In this document: piece after piece, positions 1 through 11,969 of the stretch
How positions within the stretch are numbered: position 1 is the stretch's first letter
Layout of the letters: every line of letters begins with the position of its first letter
Assembly: GCA_020726505.1 (NCBI GenBank)
Contig: JAHLEZ010000007.1
Span: 930,001-994,000, forward strand
Source: Leptodontidium sp. MPI-SDFR-AT-0119
Lineage: Eukaryota > Ascomycota > Leotiomycetes > Helotiales > Leptodontidiaceae
Length of the DNA stretch: 64,000 nucleotides
Direction: 5' to 3'
Translations under genes and position numbers: made by a program
The notes under the pieces: generated by a model
What the model was told of the DNA's origin: nothing
The model's database searches: none
What the model saw: only the letters and a program-made list of their open reading frames with translations

Positions 1-623
1 TTTGTGAGTAATAGTTGCGTGGACTGATGATGGATGAGGATGAGAAAGAGGGGAGAAGGAGTCTTTTGAATACGATCGACGGCTTTTTTGGACTATCTTG
101 CTTGCGCAGCAGCTACCGTATAGCTGCGCCCCCTTCGCTCCCGCCTCTTGGACATTGACACGTCAGCGCAACATCTTCCAATGGGAAGGAGGCGGAAGTC
201 CTGCTGATGACAGTATTTTTGCTCGCGCATGACACTATTATGCTTGCGCCTCGCTCGTGGTTGGCTGCGACGGGAGACCAAAAGTAATCCCTCATACTGG
301 GCGGGAAAACCTGTTTCTATTCCCTTCCTGACCCCATTCGTACATCCAGTCGACATTGTGGATTCCGAATTTCTGCCCATGGTTATTGGGATTGAGTGTT
401 AGGAGGAGCTGCGTGAATTCGCGCCAACCTACCTCAGTCTTATTCTTACCTTCGTCTATTCGCTACTTGTTGGCCAAGCACCGAGCTTCAGCCGACCATC
501 CCTCCATTCAATCAAACCTCCAGCCTTCTTGCAACCAATATCAACCACAACCACAACCACCCTACTGAGGTACCACTGCAAGATGCGCAAACCTCATGTG
601 CTACCGTCGATCTCCTACATCTA
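1..623. other. gene-free 5' stretch
   Basis: No coding region with family resemblance or coherent exon structure is visible. Just before the next gene there is a short CAACCA-type run around 538-560. The second half is pyrimidine-rich and AUG-poor, as expected for the promoter and leader of the downstream gene. Confidence 0.5.
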
Positions 624-2080
624 ATGGCTCCACAGGCCGCGGACTCTTTCTCGCCAACAGCAGCGCAGCAAGAAAGCGAACTCCAGGTGTTCATTGACTC
701 CATCGACCCGAGTAAGGTGTGCAGTTTAGCATCCCGACATAACGGCTTCAAGCCTTGCCGAATATTCCAAGAAATCGTTAATGGCAGCTATAACGTCCGC
801 TTTTTCGTTGAGTTTGATGACAGTGTGAAATGGGTTGTGAGAATTCCCTCGGAGTCTTCCGTCCACAACGCCTGGGACAAAGTCCAGAGCGATGTTGCTA
901 CCATACGGCAAGCTACCTCTGGTTTTTAACCTTGAATATTCGTCGATTCTAACTGGGAGCTAGCTACCTCGAAGCCAATACCACTATCCCCGTGCCCCGT
1001 ATTCATGCCTTCGGCCGAGGTGGTTGTGTCGACGAGAACAACCCTGCTGGACATACCTTCATCATTCAGGGCTATATCTCGGGTCGGTCGCTAGATATAT
1101 CAGCTTTCAGAAAAGAGCCTCGAGAGCGGAGGAAATACTTCTACGGGCAGCTTGTCGACATCTTAGCTCAATTACGCCAGCAGGAATTCGACCATGCTGG
1201 CTCGTTAATGCCGGGCTCTGATGGCGGGGATACTCCTGTTGTAGGCCCGTTGCTCTCAATTCAACTCAATGATTTACAGCTCGAGACACGCAACTTCTCT
1301 ACTCTGCCGGCCAAGTTCGCTTCCGCTATCGACTTTGCCTTTCATCAGTACCACCTCCTAGATCAAAAGTACAGACTCCCAGCCTACAAGATGTCTCAAG
1401 AGACCGCAAAACTCGAAGTGTTTGGGCTCGAGGATCTGAAGGGGAGACTTTTTGGCTTTATCGATCATCGCTGGAATCATGGTCCCTTTGTTTTAACACA
1501 TACAGACCTGCGCTGGTCAAATTTCATTGTAGACGAGGATTATCTGATTTGAGGCGTTATCGATTGGGAATGGTCGGGCACAGTGCCTCGACAATTCTTC
1601 CTACCCCCTACCTTGTTGGCAGGGCTTCCTCCTGACTGAGTATCAGAAGTGCAATATAGGATCGAGTACCGCTTGTTCTTCGACGCTCTCAAAGCCGCTA
1701 CGTCTCGACCTTGCCTTCAACTTGCTAACGAGTGGGGTCGAACCCTCCCGACACGGGTCGACCTGCCCTTAGCCGTCACGCTCCGACATCACAGCTGTTT
1801 TGTTAATATGTACTATAGAGGAATCTTTCCCCGGTTTCATAATGGCTCTCGACACGACGTAGTCAAACAATTCTTCGAGCGCGATGGCAAGAATGGCCAG
1901 TTCGCGCTTGACATACAACGGAGACTAGGGGATTCGGAGCGGTACACTCAATACTTGGAAGAAAATGGCTTCATATCGTGTCAATCGTCTGAATTGACCC
2001 TGAAGTCTCTTAGAGAACGGCAAAGACCCGACAAGACATCAAACCCGGTGAGTGATACGTCGATAGCAGACTCATTTTAG
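624..2080 (+). pseudogene. aminoglycoside phosphotransferase (APH)-family protein, two in-frame stops
   Basis: Removing the intron at 908-963 leaves one open frame of 467 codons, the usual size of fungal APH/choline-kinase-like proteins. The N-terminal part carries the lobe pattern SGSYNxxFFVEF...WVVRIP (here NGSYNVRFFVEF). It is followed by VPRIHAFG and then the catalytic region HTDLRWSNFIVDED, which matches the family's H-x-D-x-x-x-x-N loop, and GVIDWEW, the metal-binding stretch. Two TGA codons interrupt this frame: one at 1550-1552 between the HxD loop and GVIDWEW, and one near 1638-1640. The frame before and after each stop is unchanged, so these are point substitutions rather than indels. 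The family phosphorylates small hydroxylated molecules; the substrate here is unknown. Functional only if the stops are read through, so pseudogene is the safer call. Confidence 0.8.
908..963 (+). other. 56-nt GC-AG intron in the APH-family pseudogene
   Basis: The donor reads G|GCAAGC, a typical non-canonical GC donor. The intron has a CTAAC branch site near 949 and ends in TAG. Splicing joins ATACG to CTACCTC and gives IRYLEANTTIPVPRIHAFG, exactly the family pattern at this position. Unspliced, the frame stops at once. Confidence 0.75.
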
Positions 2081-3268
2081 AGGAGGGTTCTACATACCGT
2101 TCACATAATTTTCCAAATTCCTTTTCTTCTCCTTCAGATCCATGATACCTACATGGTCAGATTTCGTGTCTGTGTTTATCATCGTTTAGCATGTGAAAGT
2201 TCAATAAAAAATGCAGTAGCCGCAATTCAAATAGCAATAAAAGGACTTGTAGTACACTCTAGGAAGATGCAATACCTAGGTAGGAACGTTTGTTTAGGAT
2301 AGCCTTATTTTGGTAGGTGATGAAAGAAGGAATTTCTTGCATTCGTTCCTATCTCACCACTGCTTACTAGTGCTTACTACTGCTGCTTGGTTGGCTGAGA
2401 GCACTCGACCGGGTGTAACGAGGCGCATTTGTGCCTTTTGGGACAGGTGCATCGATGTTCAGCTGGTGTGGTTCACTCAGGAAGAGCGGATGGGGGAGAT
2501 GCATGAACGCAAATGTGAGACGGGGCGCAATTATCTGGGCTGATTGGGCGGAGCGGTTTTGAGTTTTCCCCCACCCAATTTGATTGCGCAGTGCTCTATT
2601 TGATATCCTCGTATTGCGTATTGAGCCCAAATGGTGTCGCAGAAATGCGTCGGGGAGTGGCAGTGACCATTGGATCTAATTGAGGAACTCCCACAGAATT
2701 GCCAATAGCAGCCCCGAGACTTGTTACAATCACTTGCTGCCATGGTTAGGAAGCCAGAGGGGTATTCCCTTGCCATGTACAATGCTGCTTTTCTGGTCGT
2801 AGGCCCCTTGACACTGATCAAAATGGACTTCTGGGTATTGCTCAAGGCATACTTTGTAAAAGCTTTGGATAGCTCTCAGGGACGAAGACACTACCCTCAC
2901 AGCGTACAGAAACAAGGAATAGATCAACCTGGAAAGAGGACAAACGACTTCTAATAATAGCTCCCACTGAAACGTTCTGTAAATCTCCCAAAAAAAAATG
3001 TTGAAGCTGCCACTGGTGCTGCTGCTCCACTTGTTGTGAAGGCATACGGAAACTTCCGCATCTCTATCGATTTGCTTGCGCCCACTCAACGTCACACTGC
3101 ATTGTCACATCCAAATGAAGACCAAATTTGCTTTTCATTTCGGCCTCTCCGATCAGTCTTTTGCTGACGCTTGCCTGCGCCCGGATTTATTTGGTGTTCG
3201 TTCTCGTGTTACACTGCCACGTATGCAATCCAATATTATGCTCCACCGCTTGCTAATCCACTCGGACA
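2081..3268. other. gene-free stretch
   Basis: Only short unrelated open frames on both strands, none with a recognisable domain. An AT-rich block at about 2100-2300 probably holds the 3' flank of the upstream pseudogene. Confidence 0.45.
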
Positions 3269-3664
3269 TTGGCGCAATTTGCCGGCGACCCATCCTGGCG
3301 CACGATCGTCGATGACCGCGGACCCAACGAGTCTAATGTTCCTTCCTGGAAGGCCTGCGACGCTGGCTCGACTCTCGTCGTCGATTTCCTACAACGCGTC
3401 CAGAGCGTGATATGGAACCGCAAATTCCTCGTCTCGGAAGGCGGATTGATTGGTCTGGCGCCCATGGCTGCTCAGGAGAGGGACGTGATTTGTATCCTTT
3501 ATAAATACAGTGTACCGGTTGTTCTGAGAGAAATGACGGTGAAAGGAGAAACGTTCTAGCAATTGATAGGGGAGTGCTATGTGCATGGAAAGATGGATGA
3601 GGAGGCTATGGAAGGCAGAGACCTAGATGATCCGATGGCGACGAAGGAATTTGAGATCAGGTAA
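3269..3664 (+). pseudogene. C-terminal remnant of a HET-domain (heterokaryon incompatibility) protein
   Basis: The translation shows FLQRVQSVIWNRKFLVSEGG-LIGLAP, then AQERDVICILYKYSVPVVLR, and, past one TAG at 3557-3559, IGECYVHGKMDEEAM...FEIR. This order (W/NRKF...GLIGLAP...GD-ICIL-G-S-PVVLR...GECYVHG-MDGEAM) is the conserved C-terminus of the large fungal HET family, which acts in non-self recognition and cell death during hyphal fusion. The N-terminal HET domain is not found upstream, so only about 130 codons survive. The stop is CAG to TAG compatible (a C-to-T change before A). SWRTIVDDRGPNESN also fits the family but is followed by a shortened stretch, suggesting an internal deletion. 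Confidence 0.75.
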
Positions 3665-4345
3665 AGGGAGGCATAGTCCAATCTTCAGGGTGTTCTTCAT
3701 ACCCTTTTGCTTGTTCCCGCAGCAGGCCTCGCTTCAATACTGGCTGCATTGACTACGGAACATCTTCTAGGAGGGAAACATCTTCATCGCCTTCTGATGA
3801 TCCTGCCAAACGAATCTCAAGGTTCCAACCTTTCTTCCCAAACTGCAACACGGAACCATCAACATGTACAGCACATTAAATGATATTCACATAATCTGTC
3901 ATCCGACGCTACCAACCGGTACAAAACACAGCTGCCTAAACCACCCCTCCTGAACCATCAAAACATCACTATAACTCTGATTCGTTCATCGGCCAGGTCA
4001 GCCTGTCAAAAGTCCCACAGCCAATGAAAACTACATACTAGTACGCAACCGGTTGAATACAGCGCTGGCATGGTAGCTAAAAGCTTGTCGCTACCGGACG
4101 CTGTGGCACAGCACGAGGTGGCTATGGCGGGGTGTTGATATCAACCTCGACGACTTGTCTAAGTTGTCTTTGATTTCACTTCATTCTTTAATATTTCGCA
4201 TATTCTGTTTACTGTCTTGTACTATTTTCAACCTCGATAAGATCGCCTCGAAATTGCTTGTGCAATTCTAGGAGGCTGAGAAATTCACGATCAGTGTTGT
4301 GGGAAAGGTTGGACGCATTTTGCCCTGAAATCAGAAGTCTGCGAA
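3665..4345. other. gene-free stretch, likely promoter of the next gene
   Basis: No supported coding region. The 3' half is T-rich and lies directly upstream of the small membrane-protein gene. Confidence 0.4.
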
Positions 4346-5134
4346 ATGCCTAGCCAACGCTATGAGAGAGTAAGTCTTCGGTTTCGTTTTTTGTTGGGGC
4401 TTCAAAGTTTAAGTTCTGGTCCCCCACTCTCTCATTGTCTCGCTTCATCGTCACATCCTCGACTCAAGATATTCGAGTAAGCCAAAGCTTGACTAACTGT
4501 TCCCGACAGATCCCACTGAACTCTCCCTCGCTCGAACATCTCGGCAGAGATTCCACCTACAGCGGCGGTATACCAAACACAGCCCCTCCATCCTTCCACT
4601 CCATCTCCTCTCAATCCCCATACGACTTTCCCCACCGCAACGACAAAAACGCAGCAACGATCCTACCACACGATGAGCAACCTACTCGAGGAACTCGGGA
4701 GAGATCAGACTCAGAGGGCGACGATGGGATAAGTCTCTGGGGAGGGACAAGTACGAGCGCAACCACAAGTCGAGACTTCAATGCCGCTCGAGACGATGCG
4801 ATCGCGCAACTCATGAAAAGAGTCGAGGATCTAGAGGCTAGGTTAGATATACAGGAAAGCGTAAGTCATGTCGCAACAACAATCCTTCATCATCCGAGTC
4901 GCACTGGCTTTTAGAGAAGGAAGAGAGCTGACGATGAACCCATAGAGTAAAACAGAACGCGGTGAAATCGATATCGAAGCATTGGAGGCCAGACCGAGGA
5001 GCGAGTGGACTGCGGGTGAACGATGGAATGCTGTTGCTCTCTCGATAGGGGCTGTCCTGTTATTTATGATCTCCTTTTTTACTTTTCTGGTTTTGGTTGT
5101 GAGGGCTAGACATTCGGGTGCTGGGTCGAATTGA
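4346..5134 (+). CDS. small C-terminally anchored membrane protein, unrecognised
   Basis: Three exons fit perfectly: 4346-4369, 4510-4860 and 4946-5134, with donors GTAAGT at both introns and acceptors GACAG and CATAG. The product has 187 residues. The N-terminal half is Ser/Pro/Asn-rich and probably disordered. A short heptad-like helix follows (AIAQLMKRVEDLEARLDIQE). One strong hydrophobic segment near the end (about residues 155-178, VALSIGAVLLFMISFFTFLVLVV) precedes a short basic tail, RARHSG. There is no signal peptide, so a tail-anchored or single-pass type II topology is likely. I recognise no family. The consistent splice sites and frame are the main evidence that it is a real gene; function is unknown. 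Confidence 0.65.
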
Positions 5135-5463
5135 CATTTGAGACTGAGCACCTGCTTGGTGAACATTTCTTTTGCTGGCTTCGAAGTCGATGTTACGTAA
5201 GAACAAGAAGTAGGGACCGCGTTGATTGATCTGACCGATCAATGAAAGGGGGGTTTTTTTTTCCTTTTTCCCTTTTGTTTTTTTCACTTCTGGCTCGCGA
5301 ACGGAGTCTGAAAGAAGGAGTGCGGCAGAAATGTTTGATATTGATCAGAGCTAGCTTAGCCGAATATCATTTCTAGAGTGGTTTTTGCTTCGTCCGATGA
5401 CAGCTACATGGTGTACCCGCACTTTAAACCAATTCCCAGAGGGAAAGAAACGTATAGAACAGT

Positions 5464-7900
5464 TTATCGCCAAATAAAGCCTAGAGAGCTGCCAACTGTA
5501 TGCGTCCCATCCGACCACTCGAGTCTGCCATGAGATGTTAGAAAGGCATCGGTGACATTTGCGTGCGGTGATTTCATCTTCACAACAACCTCAAATGTTT
5601 TCTTCTCGCCCTCGGTCTCGAAACTCAGCGTATCAGGGCTCACAGATACCTCTACAAGACTCTCGTCGTCAACCGACAAGGATGCAATGTATATACCAGC
5701 CCCACCAACGTTAGTGACAGTCCTTGGGAATCTAGCGAAATAGGTCCCGTTCGTCACTGAAGAATCGTAAAATGCTCCGAAGGAAGGATAGTTTAGAGCG
5801 TATGGACTGTACACTTTGTCTTCTTCGCAGGTAAAATTGCTCCTGGTCACTTCGACCATGAAAGCCTGGGTTCTGTTCACCGAGCAGATGAATTCTTTGT
5901 ACTCCTGTGCTGTGATGTCGTAGATAAGACCTGGATTCAGAGCAGCGACCGGATCCACATGGCCGCCTCCATAGTCGAATGGCGTCGCGGCATTTGATGT
6001 CGCAGAATCGAGGAGCGTATTTTGAGTACCTTTGGTGGTTGTGTAAGCCGTAGTCATTATAGCAGAGCGGATAGCTGCAACACTCCATTCGGGCCTTCGG
6101 GCCATGATGTATGCAGCAATTCCGGCGAGGTGAGGACAGGACATCGAAGTGCCGGATATGATGCTGTAATCAACCCTGCGGGTGTCGTTGGGTGCAACAG
6201 AAGCGCCTTGGAGTCGGGTCCAACCTGCGATAATATCCACACCTGGGCCAGTGATATCAGGTTTCATGATTTGGGGGATTGGACCATTTGGCCCTCTCGA
6301 GCTAAAGGCAGCCATCAACGGTGCAGGGATACCGACTCTATACCAGCGATTACATTAGAGTTGTTCCACCAAAGAGATACAAATGGGGGAGTTCTGCTAC
6401 TACTCACCTGGTACCCTCGAAATCCAAGGAAACAGTTGCATTGCCCGATTTAGCATATTCCAAAACCAATGCCCCGGCCTTAGCGCCGATATGTATGGCA
6501 GGCAGCACATGCGGATCAGCAACAATTTCCTCGCCATTAGCCGGAGCATTCGCCAGTACCATGCCACGGCCACCAGCAGCCTTTACAATAGCGCCCTTTT
6601 CTGCTCTCCCATTTTCGCCTCGTGTGCAAACGATGATCTTTCCAGCGACCAAGTCCGGGTCAAGACTGCCTTCCAGACAAAGCGTAGCAGCTGTCACGTT
6701 GGAGCCAGCAGCAGAAGACAAGATCAAAGGAAGGACGGTGTCACTCGAAAGCGGTTCAACATCCGGTACAGCGCCATTAATGTAGAGCGAAACGCCAGTG
6801 AAGTTCCTCCCATCCCCTAGAAGTACCGTCGCCGGAAAGTCACGATCTAGCGTGCTGGCAGCCACGTTGAGCATCCACGGTGCATTGTTCGAGATGGTGG
6901 CTGGACTAGGGCCGCTGTTTCCGCCTGAGAACGAGGTAAAGATTCCCTTTTCCATGGCAACGAACGAACCGGTGGTGAAGGCGTCACCGCCGAAGTATGG
7001 GTCTCCACCAATCGAGGCCGATATAACATTCACTCCATCCGCGATGGCCCGATCCATAGCAGCCATCAGATCAGACTCATAGCAAAAGTCATCCCAACAC
7101 ACCTTGTACATAGCGAGACGTGCGTCTTTGGCCATGCCACGGGCAGTGCCTGATGCTTCCCCGAAAAGACTGACATTTGCCGATATAGAGCCAGCAGCTG
7201 TGGTCGATGTGTGTGTTCCATGGCCATCAATGTCCCGAGCGGATCCTATCTGGCCGTCCGTGGTGAAATTCAAAGGTAGGCCAGTTTTATTCTCATAAAC
7301 AGCGGCATACCCTTGGTAGAAGAAGGCTGCGCCGATGAGCTTCTTGTTGCAGTTGGCCGCCGTCCATTGCTCTCCCACGTCGCACGAGCCTTTCCAATGA
7401 GATGGAATATCGGGCATGCCAACATCATCATAGCTTGGATTCTCTGGCCAGGCTCCGGTATCCAATACGCCAACAATGATGTTCGCCTCGGCAGCGTCCA
7501 CTCCTCCTTTGCCGAACGACATGCCGGAGTACTCGAAAGCCTTGGTGCTCAGCAACTCATCGCTATCAACAAGTCCCAGGAATAGTGGAGTTCTGGTAGT
7601 TTGCTTTCTGAAAATTTTCTCCTCTCTCACGGACACGACTTCGAGTTGGGCGTTGAGCCTGTTGACCTCATCAATAGTGAGTGTAGCGGCGAAACCCTCC
7701 AGGGCATTCGCGTAGTTGTACAAGATAGAAGCGGAATCAACAGCAGCTGCTGCCCGTAGCTCCTGTCTGCGTACCAAACTATCTTTACTCGCACTCGGCA
7801 TGAGATTGACGATATAGTTCTTCTTTTGCTGGGTCGCGGCAATTCCCGTATGGAGGATACCGCAAACGAGCAACGAGCTCGTCAAAGTCCCAAACAACAT
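5464..7900 (-). CDS. secreted subtilisin-like serine protease (peptidase S8, PA-domain type)
   Basis: Two exons, 7900-6408 and 6337-5464, joined across a 70-nt intron (GTGAGT...TAG), give 788 residues. Order: signal peptide (about 1-22), I9 propeptide (about 28-100), catalytic domain with Asp147 in VLDTGAW, His227 in DGHGTHTS and Ser562 in ISGTSMSCPH, an inserted protease-associated (PA) region (about 370-490), and a C-terminal fibronectin-III-like domain with TVTNVGG. The PA insertion and TVTNVG motif are typical of the cucumisin-like branch best known from plants and also present in fungi. Several N-glycosylation sequons are present. It should cleave extracellular proteins. The gene looks intact; the start is the only Met before a clear signal peptide. 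Confidence 0.92.
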
Positions 7901-10457
7901 GGTTTTAGCTGCACAGAATCAGTCGAAGTGGCAAAGATCAAGCAACTGACGAGTCAGGAACGAATGTGGATACGAATGTAGAAACAAATCTGGAAATGCA
8001 AAACTGGACTGAATCCGAGGATGATATACTTCGAAGTAGATGTCACATTGAATCAAACTAATGTTTAGCTTTACATGTGATTTTCTCATTTTAATTTTTA
8101 GTTTTTCTTGAAGGTTAAATAGATGATAATAAGCAAAGCAAAAGCATAATTTTTGAGATGAGGGGAAGCATTTTAGAGTTAAACACTTATATAGAGGTCT
8201 TGAGAATTGAAGTGCAAGTGCATTTGGTCAGGGCTGTGATAGAGCTCTCTTGTAGATCCTGCCACCTGGTGAGCATTACACGTCATTATTTTGACAGTTG
8301 GGTTCTTGGAATCATCCCTGAAGCCGACCTAGCAAATGGCAATCGAGCCGAAGTCCGAGAGTACGTTGTAACCTTGGAAGTGACTCGATAATGCAATAAA
8401 GCTTCCGGGCAGAAAGAAAGCTGCATAAATAGAAAATGAAAATAAAGTACGTTTAACCGAGCCCCTTTCTTCTCTCGTACTCGGAGGTCGCAGGTACAGT
8501 GCTCCCCCCTCTGACTCCGCCACTTCTCCCTAAGTGTGGCATCCAATCATATCATCTCTACGTACTATTCTAGTTTTCTGGTTGGTTGTAGCATCCCTGA
8601 CGATTGACAGGAAGCATCAAAGTCCCAGGGGGTACACTGTACGCCGTGGTGCGGTATTAATTCCCCCGTCGTTGATGCTATAGAGGTAATTTCAAACGTT
8701 CTATGCAGCAATTCGGAGCAGTCAGAAAGACATCCTCTGGCCTTGGTACCACCAGGAGGAATGTATTCCGACCCTGTTATTAAGAGATGGTGAGTGTACT
8801 TCGTACTCGTAGGCGAGAACAACATCCGGCACTCCGGTGAGAAAGTCTAACTTAGCAGGTTATGGATTCACTTCTAGGCACTAACTCTCTTTTCAAATTA
8901 GGAAGGACTCTTTGCAAGCACGACACTTGGTAAACTGAGTTCAAGAAATTAACTAAGCAGGCGCCAGGGTGACAAGAAATGCCGCTAAACCTTTTGGTAC
9001 AAGGGCCAACTACCCAATCAGGAAACTGGAAATCGAAAATTTATACTATTCTAAGTAAAGCTTTATTTCCCTCTTGGCAGAATAGATACGCCTGATACGA
9101 AGTACAAGATTTTAAAGTTCACATTGATTGTTCGTGTAGTAACTTTCCTAGGGCAGGAAGAAGATTGCTAAACTTTCGATTGGTTCGCATATAGAGAGCT
9201 CAATTACAGTTTGACCGAGGCTTGAACTCAATCCAAGAGTAGATATAGAAAGAACTGAATTGAGGTGTGGTATGAATCTCTCTTGCACAGGGAAGGCCAT
9301 CTACGAGGCAAACTTCAAATTATGGTTTGCTTGCTGTACTGCAAGCTTTACGCCAAAAATATAGCATTGACGTCACGGAGGAATATTACTTGAGCACAGT
9401 CATTTGGGTAGGACCAAGGTTGTACAGATGAGTTCAATAGCATTCATAGATTAATGTGTCATGTTTTGACAGAAATTGATTGGGAGTGAAAAACCGCACG
9501 ACGGACATGATGTCGTTAGTAGACCGTAAGCATGGGAAAGAAGTCCATCACATTTGATTTGTTTCAGAGTTGCAGGAATAAGACGTAGTAATTCTTTAGC
9601 CAATCTAAGTCATTTGAAGTTGATAAAAGACTAATTGCGAGCAAAATTGTTCGGCTTCATGGATATCATACGGGGTTCGCTAAGACTGGGGCCAGATTTC
9701 ACACCGATTTGGTTGAAAGTTCTACCCTCCAGATTTTTGATATGAAAAGAAAATGAATGGTATTTCTTATGCTGCCCGCATTAGAGATGCAGCTAGCACC
9801 AGATGGACCCCTGTGATGTGGAATCTCGTCTACTGAATGGCAGTTCGAGTGAATAGAACCAAACAAGTGGAGTAAGGTGCAAATAAAACAAGAAAAAGTA
9901 GGAATAAAAATTCCACCTACTATGATTGGAAGAGCATAATAATGTTAAATCCTTGAACTCTAATGTCAGTCTCAACCCTTTGACTGTCAGGTTCAGCCTC
10001 ATATGTCCTGAAATCACGTTGAACAAATGATGCCGATCACAACGACGGCTTGGACTAAACCTATAGACTGTAAACGAGGACAAGATACACGACTTCCCTC
10101 AGGGGACTAGACGCAGGTCTGCGAGGACCAGAATTGTCATTGTATCATATACTTCAAGATTGCGCTGGGAGTATTCCACGAGGCGCGAGAGGGAATGGCA
10201 GGTCTCGCGACTGAGACCTACGGCTCCGGAGGGGAAGGCTTTTGCGTGAAAACAGTCAGATGGAGCATAGCATATGAGTGTCCTTTATCAAATAGAGTAC
10301 GCTTTCCACCGAGTATAGAGCGATCGAGAATCCGTCCCGTGAATGCTCTTTGCGTGATTTTGGAGATGCTGTTTGTGTTGCAGCCCCATTCAACAGACCT
10401 TGCACTGGATCCGGTCCCTGAGGCTGGACAACGCGAAGGCGCTAGCGTGATAATGTT
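7901..10457. other. long AT-rich gene-poor stretch
   Basis: About 2.5 kb without a supported gene. The first part is the protease promoter. From about 8040 to 10100 the sequence is AT-rich with frequent stops in all frames. Short frames near 8158-8391 and 9793-10461 show no domain. It may be decayed repeat DNA, but no terminal repeats or transposase traces are visible. Confidence 0.45.
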
Positions 10458-11456
10458 CTAAATCCGTCGCCATTGATCCGAGGCGAACACCGCGCGATAG
10501 GAATTTGACATTCTAGCAACAATCTCTCTTCTCCAGCCATGGAGGAGAGTCGCCGTGTAGTCGAAAGCGCGTGGCGAACAGCTCCGTAGGCTGAGTCCAC
10601 CCTCCCCATTATTCCTGACCATGAACTGCCATAGCTCAAGTTTCTCAACATGTCGTATTGGAACCAAGCCCAAGACAAATGCTCTCCCAGCGTGTTCAAG
10701 TATGAGCCTATTCTTCCATTCTGCCCACTCCAGGTCCACTTCGCCTTCCAGGTCAAGGTTTTTGACACCCCATACTTCGGACACGTCGCTACCGTCGATA
10801 ACATCAGCCAAGGATACGTGTTCGTTGGTTTCAAGGAAACTTTGAATTAACACATTCAACTTAGGGTAAGGAAGATCGTGATGACTTCGCTGAAAGTTTT
10901 GGGCTTGCGGGGAAGATGAATGTCCTTCGACGGAACCAAGACAAAGTAGAAAGAAACCCCAGTGGACTTGAAACGGGTATAAGTATGACTAAGAGATCCC
11001 GGCTCCAGATATGGCCAAGGGGGTAGAGAAATATACACGTCTGTATACTCGTCGGACTTCAGCAGCACCTCAGCTCTCTCCTTTAGCTCAGAGGGTACGC
11101 AAATTTCCCAATCCTGACAAATACGAACACAGTTAGTATGCTAACTCGGACAAGAAAGGCCATTTTTGGGCAGCATTGGCAAGACCTACACTTCTTACTC
11201 GCCCAGCACCGTAATACATCAGTGCGCCAACCCCGCAGACGCAGCAAGGAATTCCGGCATCCTCGAGAATGAGCGTTACTTGTCGAGCTTCAATAGTACC
11301 ATGCCCCCCAAAAGATGCCAGTTTGTCATCCGGAAATGTCGGGTATTGAGACATGTCAGGACGAGGAGGTAGGTCCCTTAGGAACTCTGGAAGAGTCGAG
11401 CGATCTATATCCTGCCACACAGAGAGTGGGGGGCCGCGAGCATCAGCCACTGACAT
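10458..11456 (-). CDS. nucleotidyltransferase-fold-like fungal protein, one unresolved frame junction
   Basis: Exon 1 (11456-11199) ends in CVCGVGALMYYGAGR and is spliced over 11198-11114 (GTAAGA...CAG) to DWEICVPSEL-KERAEVLL. The combined pattern G-x-A-L-x-Y-Y-G-x-R-x-x-x-D-(W/F)-(E/D)-(I/V)-C-V-P is shared by a widespread fungal family of unknown function that resembles nucleotidyltransferase folds. The reading frame then changes near 10880-10930: upstream it reads FVLVPSKDIHLP, downstream NFQRSHHDLPYPKLNVLIQS, continuing to the stop. Either a 47-nt intron (donor GTTCCG, acceptor TTTCAG) keeps the gene whole, or one base has been gained or lost. The intron would remove VPSKDIHLP, which looks family-like, so a frameshift is at least as likely. 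Role unknown. Confidence 0.6.
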
Positions 11457-11969
11457 TGTGATATATTTCTGCGACTTCCTTCGTGGCGGCGATTCTCAAT
11501 AGGCGAATGGTGATATCAAATAGCTACGGAGTATGGGATTTAAGAGGAGGGGTTGTTGGGATTTGAGAAGCGAGGTTGTTAGTGAGCGGGCAAGCGCAAA
11601 AAGGTTCGCCGCTTCTAATAATTGGTGAAAGAGAGTAGACCATCGTATCGTAACAACAACTCGATTTGACTGGCTCGCTGCCGCCAGCGCTAAAATTTTG
11701 CACACCAGAGCGAGAGGAGGTGTGAGTATGGATCATCGCGAACATGGAAGTCCTCTCCGCAAATCTCTGTTAGTTGTGGCCGGCTCCACACCCGAATCTA
11801 AGTATGGAAAAGGCCGCAGTAGGAGCAAAAATTTGAAAACGGTTATCTCCTTCCAATTGTCTTCAAGTAGCCTCTCACCAAAGAAGAAGAAAATGCGATT
11901 CCACCATTGCTGCTACCGCGCGGCTGGGAACCTCGCCTTGCCTTCCAATCAACGCGAATCATCCATCCC

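Noticed and set aside
2730..3095. 121-codon minus-strand frame near the HET remnant
   Set aside because: No HET or other family pattern and no coherent codon texture.
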